A stretch of 64,000 nucleotides of DNA from Mesorhizobium sp. NZP2298 (GCF_013170825.1 NZ_CP033365.1:5592001-5656000); one strand, 5' to 3'. Numbered from the stretch's first letter, positions 54,351 to 63,631 are shown. Notes: generated by a model not told the origin, from the sequence alone. Numbers and translations: made by a program.

Positions 54351-55168
54351 CAGAGCAGCCCCCGCAGGAAGGCGGCGACATCAGGCGCCTCATCAGCGGA
54401 CAGGCCGTGGGTGATGAGCGCCCGATCGAAGCCCACCGCTTTCAACCGCGCGACGAAATCAGGAAAGTCGACGATGCCTTGCCCCGCCGTGGCGAAGCAG
54501 CCGTCACCATGCCGATCCTTGGCATGCGCCATGGCGATGTTGCCGGCGGCCTCCTCGATCGCGTCCGCAACGATCGCACGCGCTTCGTCCGGCGTCGCGT
54601 GCTCGAACAGGTTCGCCGGATCGAGCACGATCTTGAGATGCCTGGAGCCCATGTCGGCGATCAGGCGCGTCGCATCCGTAGCGGAGGTGACAATATTGGC
54701 CTGCTCGGGCTCGATGCCGAGATCGACGCCGGCTTCTTCCGCCAACGCCAGCGCTTTCGCCATCTCGGCAGCCATGTCGGACCAGGCGGACGGTGTGGCA
54801 TTGTCGGGATGATAAGCCCATTGATCGGCGCCATTGCGCGAGCCGGTGCAGAGCGTGACCAGTGGGATATCCAGGGCAGCCGCCGTCTCGATGACGACGG
54901 CAAGGCGCCGCAGGCCGTCGTCGCGCACCGCCTTGTCGGGATGCGCCATATTGTAGGTGCCCGACAGCGCGACGAGCGAAACGCCCGATAATTGCGCGGC
55001 AGCGCGGATGGAAGCGATGGCATTCGCTGGTACCGCATCCGGCATCGACGGCAGGCCGGCGCAGGCGAGGTTGAACTGCGTCGTCTCGTATCCGGCCTGC
55101 TTCACCGCAGCCAGCACAGCGGCCGGGTCGCTGCCCGCAAAAGTCTTGGCGAAGATGCCGAGACGCAT
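54350..55168 (-). CDS. sugar phosphate isomerase/epimerase-family TIM barrel (IolE/IolI-like), first copy
   Basis: A 272-residue xylose-isomerase-like barrel. Metal-site segments: LGIEPEQANI (Glu), KIVLDPANLFEH (Asp), IAMAHAKDRHG (His); at the fourth ligand position the usual Glu may be replaced in RALITHGLS. Such proteins are isomerases, epimerases, dehydratases or keto-sugar lyases. It overlaps the Gfo/Idh dehydrogenase start (ATGA), as expected if it acts on its product. Confidence 0.87.
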   Translation of the reverse strand: MRLGIFAKTFAGSDPAAVLAAVKQAGYETTQFNLACAGLPSMPDAVPANAIASIRAAAQLSGVSLVALSGTYNMAHPDKAVRDDGLRRLAVVIETAAALDIPLVTLCTGSRNGADQWAYHPDNATPSAWSDMAAEMAKALALAEEAGVDLGIEPEQANIVTSATDATRLIADMGSRHLKIVLDPANLFEHATPDEARAIVADAIEEAAGNIAMAHAKDRHGDGCFATAGQGIVDFPDFVARLKAVGFDRALITHGLSADEAPDVAAFLRGLL

Positions 55169-56244
55169 CAGACCGAACCCGAAACCGACGCGAGCTCGAC
55201 CCGCTCGCCGGATACAACCGAGCGGGCAATCGCCACCATGGCGCGGATCGAGGCGATGCCGTCCTCGACATTGGCGCCGCGCATCGGCGCGCCGTTCAGT
55301 ACGGTATCGGCAAGACCTTCCAACTGGCGGCGGAAGAAATGGCCGTCGGCGCCGAGCGGTTTGCGCGAGGTCGCGTCCTTCTCATGGAAGATGTCGACCT
55401 CGCTGGCGCGGAAGTACCAGGGGTTGAATGTCTTAGCGATGACCGAGCCGTTCTCGCCATAAAGCTGAAACCCTTCGTGCCAGTCCATGCGTACGGCCAC
55501 CGTAAGATCGAGATGGCCGAGCGCGCCGCTGGCGAATTCCGTCTCGACGAACCAGCAATAGGCGCCGAATCGTTCGTTGAGGCGGGCGCGCACGGCGGTG
55601 ATCTCTCCGCACAGGAAGCGCGCGGTATCGACGAGATGCGAGCCGTGCGCCAGCATGAAGTACTGCCGCAAATCGGCCTTTGGATTGCCCGAAGGTTTCT
55701 TCGCCAGCTTGCTGGTGACGGGCAGCGGCTGAATGGCATCGGTGTTGGTGTAGCGATGGGTGGAATCGCAATACCAGGCCTTCAACGCCAGCACCTCGCC
55801 CATCTCGTCGCGGACGAAGTCGCGGGCCGCCTCCAGCGCCGGGTCGAAGCGCTTCATGTGACCGACCTGCAGCACCTTGCCGGAGCGTTTCACCGCTGCC
55901 GCGAGAGCCTCGCCTTCCTCGACGGAGGTGCCGATCGGCTTTTCGCAGAGAACATGCTTGCCGGCATCGAGCGCCTTGATGGACATCGGCACGTGATAGG
56001 CGTCAGACGTCGCCACGATCACCGCCTCCAGCTCGGGATCTCCGAGCATCGCGTCATAGTCGGCATACATCTTCCGCGGCTCGTAGGTGGCGCCCATGCG
56101 GGCGAGCAGGTCGGGCGCCGCGTCGCAGATGGCGTAGAGGTCGGCATTTCCGGCCTTCGCGCAGGACTGCAGATGCGCGAACTGCGCGATGGGGCCGCAG
56201 CCGAGCACACCGACCCTGAGGCGTCTGTCTTGTTTCTTGATCAT
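55168..56244 (-). CDS. Gfo/Idh/MocA-family oxidoreductase
   Basis: A 358-residue NAD(P)-dependent sugar dehydrogenase. Rossmann motif GVLGCGPIAQFAHLQ is at the start, the catalytic Lys in CEKPIGTS near residue 100, and a His-containing LAHGSHLVDTARFLCG in the C-terminal domain. Members oxidise sugars, inositols, amino sugars or glycosides, often at C3. Located 11 bases after one TIM-barrel gene and overlapping the other, it probably makes a keto-sugar for them. Confidence 0.92.
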   Translation of the reverse strand: MIKKQDRRLRVGVLGCGPIAQFAHLQSCAKAGNADLYAICDAAPDLLARMGATYEPRKMYADYDAMLGDPELEAVIVATSDAYHVPMSIKALDAGKHVLCEKPIGTSVEEGEALAAAVKRSGKVLQVGHMKRFDPALEAARDFVRDEMGEVLALKAWYCDSTHRYTNTDAIQPLPVTSKLAKKPSGNPKADLRQYFMLAHGSHLVDTARFLCGEITAVRARLNERFGAYCWFVETEFASGALGHLDLTVAVRMDWHEGFQLYGENGSVIAKTFNPWYFRASEVDIFHEKDATSRKPLGADGHFFRRQLEGLADTVLNGAPMRGANVEDGIASIRAMVAIARSVVSGERVELASVSGSV

Positions 56245-56255
56245 CGTCTCGTTCT

Positions 56256-57086
56256 TCAGGCGCCGTAGCCGCGCATTGTCTGGCGGTTGGTCTTGACCGC
56301 GCCGGCGGGATCGGCGGCGGCCGTTTCGGATTCCTCTTCCAGCACCAGCCAGCCGTTGAAACGCGCCGCGGTGTTCGCGATCTCGATGACCGCCTGGGTG
56401 TCGCAGACGCCTTCGCCCAGCATCGCCCAGGTACCGTTGGCGTCGACGTCCTTCAAATGGATATAGCGGATGCGGTCGCGATAGGTGCTCAGCGTGTCGG
56501 CCATGTCCTTGTGGCCGCGCAACATGTGGCCGGTGTCCGGCACCCAGCCGACCAGCTCGGGGTCGAGCAAGGCAAAGATCTTGTCGTAATCGGTGCGATC
56601 GAACAGCAGCGTGTTGTGGTGCGAACTCGGATGCACCGCGACTTGGACACTGGCCTTGCGGCCAAGCTCGCCGGCCTTGTTGTAAACCTCGGCGGCGATG
56701 GCGAACTTGTCGTCGCGCGGCCCTTCGGACACCACGGTTGCCGACCCCATCGACACCAGCGCGCCGGGAAAGGCGGAAGCGAAATCGATCCAGCGCTGCG
56801 CCGCCTCGAGGTCGGCGCCGATCTCCTCCTTGAGAGTGAAACCGCTCTTCGAACCGAAGGCAAAGGAGACGAGCGTCAGGCCGGACGATTTCAGCGCGGC
56901 GGCGAACTCCGACGGCCGGCCAGCGTAGCGGCCGATCATGGTGTCGGTGATCTCGATACCGGCATAGCCGCCATCGGCGATCGCCTTCAACAGATCGTCG
57001 GGGCCGCCGGTCCAGGCTTTTCCGAGCATTTCCCAGGTGAAGGTCTGGCAGCCGACCTTGAGCTTCGTCTGTGTCATGTCGTTCAT
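56256..57086 (-). CDS. sugar phosphate isomerase/epimerase-family TIM barrel, second copy
   Basis: A 276-residue barrel with ligand segments VQVAVHPSSHHN, GWVPDTGHMLRG, IRYIHLKDVD and LVLEEES, the full Glu/His-Asp-His-Glu type set of the IolE/hydroxypyruvate-isomerase superfamily. ATG 57086 overlaps the stop of the permease gene (ATGA). It is only about a quarter identical by eye to the copy at 54350, so they likely do different steps. Confidence 0.88.
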   Translation of the reverse strand: MNDMTQTKLKVGCQTFTWEMLGKAWTGGPDDLLKAIADGGYAGIEITDTMIGRYAGRPSEFAAALKSSGLTLVSFAFGSKSGFTLKEEIGADLEAAQRWIDFASAFPGALVSMGSATVVSEGPRDDKFAIAAEVYNKAGELGRKASVQVAVHPSSHHNTLLFDRTDYDKIFALLDPELVGWVPDTGHMLRGHKDMADTLSTYRDRIRYIHLKDVDANGTWAMLGEGVCDTQAVIEIANTAARFNGWLVLEEESETAAADPAGAVKTNRQTMRGYGA

Positions 57087-57919
57087 TCCTTGACGCCGCC
57101 CTGGGTCAATCCCTCGATGATGTGGCGCTGGAAGAACAGCACCAGAAGGATCAATGGCACGGTCACCACGGCGGAGGCCGCGGCGATGTCGCCCCAGGGG
57201 ACATAATAGAGGTTGGTGAAGTTGGCGATGCCGACCGGGATCGTCTGCCGGTCGATGTTGGAGGTGAAGGCGAGCGCGAAGAGGAATTCGTTCCACGCGG
57301 TGATGAAGGCAAGCAGGCCTGTCGTCACCAGGCTCGGCAGCGACATCGGCAGGATGATGCGCCAGAGCAGGCCAGGGACGCTGACGCCGTCCATGCGCGC
57401 CGCCTCGTCGATCTCGCGCGGCAGCGTCTCGAAATAGCCGAACAGCACCCAGGTGACGAGCGGCAGGCCGAGCGCCAGGTAGGTGATGATCAGCGCCGTG
57501 TAGGTATCGAGGAGGCCGAGATTGGTGGCGACGAGGTAGAGCGGGCCGACCAGCGCGATCTGCGGGAACATCGACACCGACAGGATGACCATGAGGACAC
57601 CGAAGCGGCCCTTGATGTTGAGCCGCGACAGCGCGAAGGCGGCCAGCGAGCCGACAAACAGGCACAGGAAGGTCGTTGCCAGCGAGACCACCAGCGAGTT
57701 CCAGACATAGCGGTGAAGCTGCTTCTCGAAAAAGGCGTTGTAATAATGCTCCAATGTGAAGGGATGCGGGATCAGCGACGGCGATCCCGAGGTCAGCATC
57801 TTGTCGAGCTGGAAGGAGGTCGAGAACTGCCAGAGGAAAGGGCCGCCCGACCAGATGAGGATCAGCAAGGCGCCGGCATAGATGGCGAAGCTCTGCAGCG
57901 GTGAGCGCGTCTCGTTCAT
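57083..57919 (-). CDS. sugar ABC transporter permease (MalG type)
   Basis: A 278-residue permease with six helices and the EAA loop IDEAARMDGVSVPGLLWRIILP near residue 195. The start overlaps the partner permease stop by four bases. C-terminus GLTQGGVKE is the usual CUT1 end. Substrate unknown. Confidence 0.92.
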   Translation of the reverse strand: MNETRSPLQSFAIYAGALLILIWSGGPFLWQFSTSFQLDKMLTSGSPSLIPHPFTLEHYYNAFFEKQLHRYVWNSLVVSLATTFLCLFVGSLAAFALSRLNIKGRFGVLMVILSVSMFPQIALVGPLYLVATNLGLLDTYTALIITYLALGLPLVTWVLFGYFETLPREIDEAARMDGVSVPGLLWRIILPMSLPSLVTTGLLAFITAWNEFLFALAFTSNIDRQTIPVGIANFTNLYYVPWGDIAAASAVVTVPLILLVLFFQRHIIEGLTQGGVKE

Positions 57920-58848
57920 TGCGCCCTCCTGATCTGGCGGACAAGGAAGACGACGAAGACCAGCGCGATGATGCCCTCGGTGATGAACATCGCCGTCGAC
58001 ACGGCCGAGCCGTAGCCGAACTGCAGCGTCGAGAAGAGTACCTTGTAGGATAGCGTCGATAGCGTTTCGGTGGAATCGGCGGGGCCACCGCCGGTCAAGA
58101 CATAGACAAGGTCGAAGACGCGGAAGGCATCGAGCGCGCGGAACAGGCCGGCGATCAGCAAGGTCGGCATCAGGAGCGGCAAGCGGATATGCCAGAAGGT
58201 GATCCAGCCCTTGGCGCCGTCCATGCGCGCCGCCTCGATCAGCGAATTGGGCACCGTCTGCAGACCGGTCAGAAGCAGCAGCGCCATGAACGGCGTCGTC
58301 TTCCAGACATCGGCGATGATGATGGTGATCATCGCCGTGTCGGGCGAGCCGTACCAGTTGATGTTCTGGTCGATCAGCCCGGCATGCAGGAGGATGTAGT
58401 TGACGATGCCGTTTTGGCCGTCGAACAGCCAGCCGAACATCTTTGAGGTGACGACGGTAGGCATCGCCCAGGGCACCAGCATGGCCGCGCGGACAAGCCC
58501 TCGCCCCTTGAAGGCTTCGCACAGGATCAGAGCCATGCCTAGCCCGATCACCGTCTCCAGCACCGTCGAGGCGGCAGTGAACCACATCGTGTGCCACCAG
58601 GCGTTCCAGAACTGCGGGTCGCCCCACAGCTGCACATAGTTGGAAAAGCCGATGAAATCCTGATCCTGCGTGATCAGCGAGGTGTTGGTGAGCGAAAGAT
58701 AGAGCCCGTTGACGATCGGGTAGAAAGAGACTGACGCCAGCGACACGAAGGCCGGCGTCAGCAGGATTAGGGCCCAGAAGGCGCCGGGGAGCGCCCTGCC
58801 AAGCCGCCGCGGCCGGCCAGCGCCTGAAATCGTGGCGGCCGCGGTCAT
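57916..58848 (-). CDS. sugar ABC transporter permease (MalF type)
   Basis: A 310-residue permease with six helices and EAA loop IEAARMDGAKGWITFWHIRLP near residue 212. ATG 58848 is two bases after the binding-protein stop, consistent with coupled translation. Pairs with the permease at 57083 and the ATPase at 50671, which is at the far end of the operon. Confidence 0.92.
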   Translation of the reverse strand: MTAAATISGAGRPRRLGRALPGAFWALILLTPAFVSLASVSFYPIVNGLYLSLTNTSLITQDQDFIGFSNYVQLWGDPQFWNAWWHTMWFTAASTVLETVIGLGMALILCEAFKGRGLVRAAMLVPWAMPTVVTSKMFGWLFDGQNGIVNYILLHAGLIDQNINWYGSPDTAMITIIIADVWKTTPFMALLLLTGLQTVPNSLIEAARMDGAKGWITFWHIRLPLLMPTLLIAGLFRALDAFRVFDLVYVLTGGGPADSTETLSTLSYKVLFSTLQFGYGSAVSTAMFITEGIIALVFVVFLVRQIRRAQ

Positions 58849-58850
58849 GG

Positions 58851-60197
58851 TCAGGCGACGATCTTGTTGATCTGATCGGCGAGCGCGTCCATCTCGGCCT
58901 GCACCTTGCCGGAAACCAGCGCCTTGGAGATGCCGGACTGCAAGGCGAGCGTCACCTTGGCGTATTGCGGCGTGATCGGCCGCGCCGTGGCACCGGTGAA
59001 CACTTTCTCCAAGCTCGCCATGAAGGGCTGTTCCTTCTTGATCTGCTCGTCCTGGAACAGTGCCGGACGTGTCGGCGCCAGGCCGAAGTTCAGCGCGATG
59101 CGATGCTGGGTCTCGGTCGACGACAGCCAGGTGAGCAGCTCGATCGCGGCCTCGCGCTGCTTGGAGTTGGCATTGACGCCAAGCTGGTAACCGCCAAGGC
59201 AGGCCGAGCTCTTGCCGCCGGGGAACGATGGCAGCGGTGCCACGCCAACCTTGTCGACGACCTGCGAAGCCTTGGCGTCCTGCGCGATCGGGTAGACATA
59301 GGACCAGTTGCGCATGAACATCGCCTTGCCCGAGGTGAAGGGCTGGCGCGATGGCTCCTCGTCCCAGGACAGCACGTCCTGCGGGCTGATCTTGGTGGTT
59401 GCGATGGTGTCGTGCAGGAACTGGATCGCCTCGACCGCACCCTTCTGGTTGATCAGCGACGACTTGCCGTCGGGCGCCAGGATCGCGCCATTGTTGGAGG
59501 TGATGATCTCGACGGCGTCGCAGACCAGGACCTCGGCCTGCTTGCCCTGCCAGAGATAGCCGAAGTCGACATCGCCGGCCTTTTGCGCCGCAGCGGCGAT
59601 GGTGGCCATGTCGGCCCAGTTTTCCGGCACCTTGCCGCCGTGCTTTTCCAGCACATCCTTGCGGTAATAGAACATGCCCGAATCCATGAACCAGGGAAGG
59701 GCCGTGAGCTTGCCGCCATAGGTACAGGCGTTGAGGGTTCCGGTGAAGTAGGCGCTGCGCTTGTCGGCCGGGAAATACTCGTCCAATGGCAGCGCCCATC
59801 CGGCGGCGGCAAAGCCGGCGATCCAGATCACGTCCTGGCTAAAGACATCGGGCGTACCGTTGCGGCGGGCGAGTTGCTGCACCAGCCCCTGGTAGACTTC
59901 AGTCGAAGAACTCGGCGGCGGCAGCTCGATGTTCTTGACCAGGATGCGATCCTGCGATTCGTTGAAGGCCTTGATCAGGTCGCCGAAGGTCTCCTTGCCG
60001 AAGAAGGCCGCGCTGGCGAAGCTGATTTCGGCGCGCGACTGCGCACGGGCGCGGCCAATGCCGAGGGACGTCCCCGCCCCGAATGCCGCCGCGCCGAGCA
60101 GGCCGGCGGAACCGATGAGAAACTGGCGACGATCGGCGATCGTCACATGACCCACAGGCTTAGGTGCGGCGGTCGGCCGTTTTTTCATGTCTGTCAT
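58851..60197 (-). CDS. sugar ABC transporter substrate-binding protein
   Basis: A 448-residue CUT1 binding protein with a twin-arginine signal (DRRQFLIGSAGLLGAAAFGAG, about residues 23-43), so Tat export is likely. The ligand-domain pattern is typical (GTPDVFSQDVIWIAGFAAAGW; LTALPWFMDSGMFYYRKD; FTSGKAMFMRNWSYVYPIA). ATG 60197 follows GGAGGAG. First gene of the ten-gene operon; ligand unknown, probably an oligosaccharide, glycoside or anhydrosugar. Confidence 0.92.
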   Translation of the reverse strand: MTDMKKRPTAAPKPVGHVTIADRRQFLIGSAGLLGAAAFGAGTSLGIGRARAQSRAEISFASAAFFGKETFGDLIKAFNESQDRILVKNIELPPPSSSTEVYQGLVQQLARRNGTPDVFSQDVIWIAGFAAAGWALPLDEYFPADKRSAYFTGTLNACTYGGKLTALPWFMDSGMFYYRKDVLEKHGGKVPENWADMATIAAAAQKAGDVDFGYLWQGKQAEVLVCDAVEIITSNNGAILAPDGKSSLINQKGAVEAIQFLHDTIATTKISPQDVLSWDEEPSRQPFTSGKAMFMRNWSYVYPIAQDAKASQVVDKVGVAPLPSFPGGKSSACLGGYQLGVNANSKQREAAIELLTWLSSTETQHRIALNFGLAPTRPALFQDEQIKKEQPFMASLEKVFTGATARPITPQYAKVTLALQSGISKALVSGKVQAEMDALADQINKIVA

Positions 60198-60268
60198 TTT
60201 CTCTTCTCCTCCTAGGGCTGGCAGCCTCCCGATGTCGCGCCAGCATTTCCGCATGTTCTATAAAAATT

Positions 60269-60281
60269 TTACGCGCGTCAA
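60269..60281. promoter_or_regulatory. candidate LacI-family operator in the divergent operon promoter
   Basis: TTACGCGCGTCAA, containing the 8-base palindrome ACGCGCGT, in an AT-rich stretch 72 bases upstream of the binding-protein start. It matches TTGCGCACGTCAA at 63777-63789 at 11 of 13 positions. It lies between the divergent binding-protein and Gfo/Idh (60376) genes, so both could be controlled by the LacI regulator at 62597-63631. Confidence 0.55.
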
Positions 60282-60375
60282 TATTTAAAATGTTGTATAG
60301 CGTTTTTCGAAGGCGATCCATTGCCAGGGCAGTGGATTCGGCAAAGCATGACCATGTTGGGAGGACCGATCGAAA

Positions 60376-61524
60376 ATGCAGGCAAAATCAAAGGCAAAGC
60401 TCGCAATCGGCGTTATCGGATGCGGTAACATCTCGATGACCTACCTGCGCAATGCCGCCCTTTTCGGCGGAATCGAGTTGCGTGCATGCGCCGATATCTC
60501 CGCCGATATGGCGGCGTTGCGGGCGAAGGAATATGGCATCGAGGCGCTTGGCGTCGATGCGCTGCTGGCCGATCCCGAGATCGATCTTGTGCTTAACCTG
60601 ACCATTCCCGCCGCACATTTCGACATTTCGCTTTCCGCACTTTCGGCCGGAAAACACGTCTTCACCGAAAAGCCGCTGGCGACATCGGCCAGCGACGGGC
60701 GGCGGCTGGTGGCGGAAGCGGCCAAGCGGGGCGTCCTGCTCGGGTCGGCGCCCGATACATTCCTTGGCGCCGCCGGCCGTCGGGCGCGGCGCCTGATGGA
60801 CGAGGGCGCCATCGGCCGCCCGGTCACCGGCACCGCCTTCATGATGGGGCGCGGCATGGAGCACTGGCATCCCAACCCGCAATTCTACTACCAGCCGGGC
60901 GGCGGCCCGGTGTTCGACATGGGGCCCTATTATCTGACCATGCTGGTCAATCTGCTTGGCCCGGTCGCGCGCGTCATGGCGATGGCGACGCGCGGCCAGG
61001 AGGAGCGCCTGATCACCGCGGAAGGACCGTTCAAGAACACCACCTTCAAGGTCGGCACGCCGACCAACGTGCTGTCGCTGCTTGAATTCCGCTCCGGCGC
61101 CACTGTTACCTTCGGTGCTTCATGGGACGTCTTCAAGCATTCCAACCATCCGATCGAACTGCATGGCACGGAAGGCTCGCTGCGCCTGCCCGATCCCGAC
61201 ACGTTTGGCGGCACCGTCTCGCTGTCCGAACGCGGCGCGGAGTGGAAGGAGTTCGCCAGCGAAAGCGAACTCTACGGCGCCCGCAACTGGCCCTATGCGG
61301 CACCTGACCGCGCCAATTACCGCATGCTCGGCGTCGCCGATCTCGTGCGCTCGCTAAAGACAGGCGCGACGCCCCGCGCCTCCGGCAATCTGGCGCTGCA
61401 TGTGCTTGAGATCATGGAGGCGATCCTGCGCTCAGGCGAAACCAAAAGCTCGGTCGCCGTTGCCGGTGACGTCGTCCAGCCGGCGCTGCTGACCGAGGAC
61501 GAGGCAAGCAGGCTGCTCGCATAG
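60376..61524 (+). CDS. Gfo/Idh/MocA-family oxidoreductase, second copy
   Basis: A 382-residue dehydrogenase with IGVIGCGNISMTYLRNA at the N-terminus, catalytic Lys in TEKPLATSASDG near residue 97, and GGGPVFDMGPYYLTMLVNLLG in the C-terminal domain. It resembles the glucose-fructose oxidoreductase/1,5-anhydrofructose reductase branch. Divergent from the ABC operon; GGGAGG is 15 bases ahead of ATG 60376, so the start could be slightly off. A large hairpin follows directly after the stop. Confidence 0.9.
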   Translation: MQAKSKAKLAIGVIGCGNISMTYLRNAALFGGIELRACADISADMAALRAKEYGIEALGVDALLADPEIDLVLNLTIPAAHFDISLSALSAGKHVFTEKPLATSASDGRRLVAEAAKRGVLLGSAPDTFLGAAGRRARRLMDEGAIGRPVTGTAFMMGRGMEHWHPNPQFYYQPGGGPVFDMGPYYLTMLVNLLGPVARVMAMATRGQEERLITAEGPFKNTTFKVGTPTNVLSLLEFRSGATVTFGASWDVFKHSNHPIELHGTEGSLRLPDPDTFGGTVSLSERGAEWKEFASESELYGARNWPYAAPDRANYRMLGVADLVRSLKTGATPRASGNLALHVLEIMEAILRSGETKSSVAVAGDVVQPALLTEDEASRLLA

Positions 61525-61567
61525 AGTCGGATGATTTCAGGTCGAATCGACCCGAAATCATCCGACT
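61525..61567. repeat. long perfect-arm hairpin repeat after the Gfo/Idh gene
   Basis: AGTCGGATGATTTC pairs with GAAATCATCCGACT (14 bp), with an inner GGTCGA-A-TCGACC; only one A/C mismatch interrupts a 43-base hairpin. It begins on the base after the TAG stop. It looks like a dispersed palindromic element of Mesorhizobium-type genomes that may double as a transcript end. Confidence 0.7.
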
Positions 61568-61581
61568 GTGAATCAGAGAGA

Positions 61582-61634
61582 TAGAGCATGATGTCGTCCG
61601 AAAACCGCTTCACACTTTTCGGCATCATGCTCTA
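61582..61634. repeat. full TAGAGCATGATG palindromic repeat
   Basis: TAGAGCATGATG pairs with CATCATGCTCTA (12 bp), inside it CCGAAAA pairs with TTTTCGG, and the loop holds CCGCTTCACA. This is the complete form of the element seen in part at 36115 and, further diverged, at 13821. It lies 15 bases from the previous hairpin and 9 bases before the esterase start. Confidence 0.75.
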
Positions 61635-61643
61635 GGCACGGCC

Positions 61644-62609
61644 ATGATGGAGATGGCGATGACGCTCGATCCTGATGCCTTGCGCGCCCTCGAAATCGGC
61701 CGTGCGGCCGGCGGCGAGCCGTTCGAGAACGGCAGCGTGGCGGCGGCGCGCGCCGCCTACAGCGCGTCCTTCCCGACGCAGCAGGGCGAGCACGAGCCGG
61801 TCGCGGCAACCTCGCAGCGGCAGATCGACGGGCCGAATGGCCCGGTCACGATCCGCGTCCATCGCGGCATCGGCGCACCGCGAACCCGGGCACGTGCCGT
61901 ACTCTATCTGCATGGTGGTGGCTGGGTCATCGGCAATCTCTGCTCGCATGACAAGATCTGCCGCTGGCTGGCCAATCTGGCTAACGCCGTCATCGTCTGC
62001 CCCGATTATCGGCTGGCGCCGGAGCACAAGTTTCCCGCCGGGCTCGAGGATTGCACGGCAGCGCTTCGCTTCATGACGGAAAACGCCGGAGAGCTCGGCA
62101 TCGACTCGGCGCGCATCACGGTCGCTGGTGACAGCGCCGGCGGCAACCTTGCCGCCGTTCTGGCGTTGCTCGCCCGGGACCGGCTGGCGCCGCCGCTTGC
62201 CGCTCAGATCCTGATCTATCCCAACACCGATGCGCGCCAGACGGCGGACAGCTACCGGCGTTTCGGCGATGGGTTCGGGCTCACGGCCGCCACCATGGCC
62301 TGGTTTCGCGACCATTATGTGCGAACGCCAGACGACATCACGGACTGGCGCGTCTCGCCGCTGCTTGCATCAAGCTTGGCTGGCGCTGCACCCGCGTTTG
62401 TCGCGATCGCCGGCCACGACATCCTTGCCGACGAAGGGACTGCTTATGCCGAACGCCTGCGCGTCGAAGGGGTGCCGCTGGTGCTGCGGCACTGGCCGGG
62501 TCAGATCCACGGCTTCGTCTCGATGGGGCGCCACATTCTGGCGGCGCGGCAAGCGGTGAGCGAGGCGGCGGCCTGGCTGCAGCCGCAGACGCGCACTCAC
62601 GCCGACTGA
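61644..62609 (+). CDS. alpha/beta hydrolase, hormone-sensitive-lipase-type esterase
   Basis: A 321-residue esterase of the HSL (family IV) group: oxyanion motif YLHGGGWVIG near residue 90, nucleophile GDSAGGNLAAV near 160, catalytic Asp in AIAGHDILADEG and His in GQIHGFVSM. Cytoplasmic (no signal). Several in-frame ATGs are clustered; ATG 61662 has GGAG seven bases ahead and may be the real start. It ends inside the convergent LacI gene (13-base overlap). Substrate unknown. Confidence 0.9.
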   Translation: MMEMAMTLDPDALRALEIGRAAGGEPFENGSVAAARAAYSASFPTQQGEHEPVAATSQRQIDGPNGPVTIRVHRGIGAPRTRARAVLYLHGGGWVIGNLCSHDKICRWLANLANAVIVCPDYRLAPEHKFPAGLEDCTAALRFMTENAGELGIDSARITVAGDSAGGNLAAVLALLARDRLAPPLAAQILIYPNTDARQTADSYRRFGDGFGLTAATMAWFRDHYVRTPDDITDWRVSPLLASSLAGAAPAFVAIAGHDILADEGTAYAERLRVEGVPLVLRHWPGQIHGFVSMGRHILAARQAVSEAAAWLQPQTRTHAD

Positions 62610-63631
62610 CGCATCACCAGCGTCGCGCCGAGCTTGACGTTGCGCGCCATCTCCTGTCCAGGGGAATCCGCCTCGTCCAGCAAGGCCAGCAGGATCTCGA
62701 CGCTGCGGCCGGCCATGGCGGCAAAATCCTGCGCCATGGTGGTCAGAGCCGGACAGGTGTAGCGGCTGAGTGGATGATCGTCATGGGCGGCGACACGGAA
62801 ATCGCAATCGGCCCGGCGGCCGATCTTCAGCCCGCGCGAAAAGGCGGCAGACATGACACCGAAGGCGAGACGGTCGTTCGCGCACAACAGTGTGCGGGCC
62901 GGCAGGCCGCCCTTCTCGAGCGTCCTCTCCATCCATTCATGACCGATGCGCTCGAAATCCCAGCTGTAGTCGCCCGCCGCCTTGAGGACGACGGGTTCCA
63001 GGCCGGCGGCCTGCATCGTTTCAATATAGCTCCGCAGGCGTTCGCCCGAATTGTGGTTGACGTGCGGAATGTCGACATAAACCGGCGGCTCGCCGGACCG
63101 GCAGAGATAGTCGACGATGGTCGACGTGCTCTGGTGGTTGTCGTTGCCGACGAAAGGCGTGTCACCCTCGATGTAGGTGTCGAAATAGACGATCGGAATA
63201 TCCTCGCTCATCCGCTCGAAGACGCCGGGTTCGGAGACCAACCCCAGTGGAGCGACGATGGCGCCGGCGACTTTCAGCGACATCAGTGTTTTGACCGATT
63301 CCGCCTCCAGTTTCGGCGAACCGTGCGAGGAGATGACGATCGGCCAAAAACCCTCGTCGCGGCAGCGCAGTTCGATACGGCTGACCATTTCGGCATAGAA
63401 CGGATCGGTGAGCGCCGGCACGACGATGCCGACATTGCGGGTGCGCTTGCGGTTGAGATTGCGCGCGAAAACATTCGGCTGATAATCCGATGAACGCAGT
63501 GCTGCCTCGATGCGCGCCCGGGTCGCCGGCTTCACGCTCGCTGGATCGTCGAAATATTTCGACAGGGTCGGCCGTGATACGCCGGACGCCCTGGCGAAAT
63601 CATCCATCGTGCGGTGGGTCTTCTCCGCCAT
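62597..63631 (-). CDS. LacI-family transcriptional regulator
   Basis: A 344-residue LacI/GalR repressor: N-terminal HTH (TMDDFARASGVSRPTLSKYF, with hinge helix YQPNVFARNLNRKRT) and a periplasmic-binding-protein-like sensor domain (NVGIVVPALTDPFYAEMV; VGNDNHQSTSTIVDYL; RTLLCANDRLAFGV). The HTH position 15-20 residues reads SRPTLSK rather than the usual SxxTVSR. Divergent from the PfkB kinase gene; two candidate operators lie in the shared gap. Confidence 0.93.
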   Translation of the reverse strand: MAEKTHRTMDDFARASGVSRPTLSKYFDDPASVKPATRARIEAALRSSDYQPNVFARNLNRKRTRNVGIVVPALTDPFYAEMVSRIELRCRDEGFWPIVISSHGSPKLEAESVKTLMSLKVAGAIVAPLGLVSEPGVFERMSEDIPIVYFDTYIEGDTPFVGNDNHQSTSTIVDYLCRSGEPPVYVDIPHVNHNSGERLRSYIETMQAAGLEPVVLKAAGDYSWDFERIGHEWMERTLEKGGLPARTLLCANDRLAFGVMSAAFSRGLKIGRRADCDFRVAAHDDHPLSRYTCPALTTMAQDFAAMAGRSVEILLALLDEADSPGQEMARNVKLGATLVMRQSA

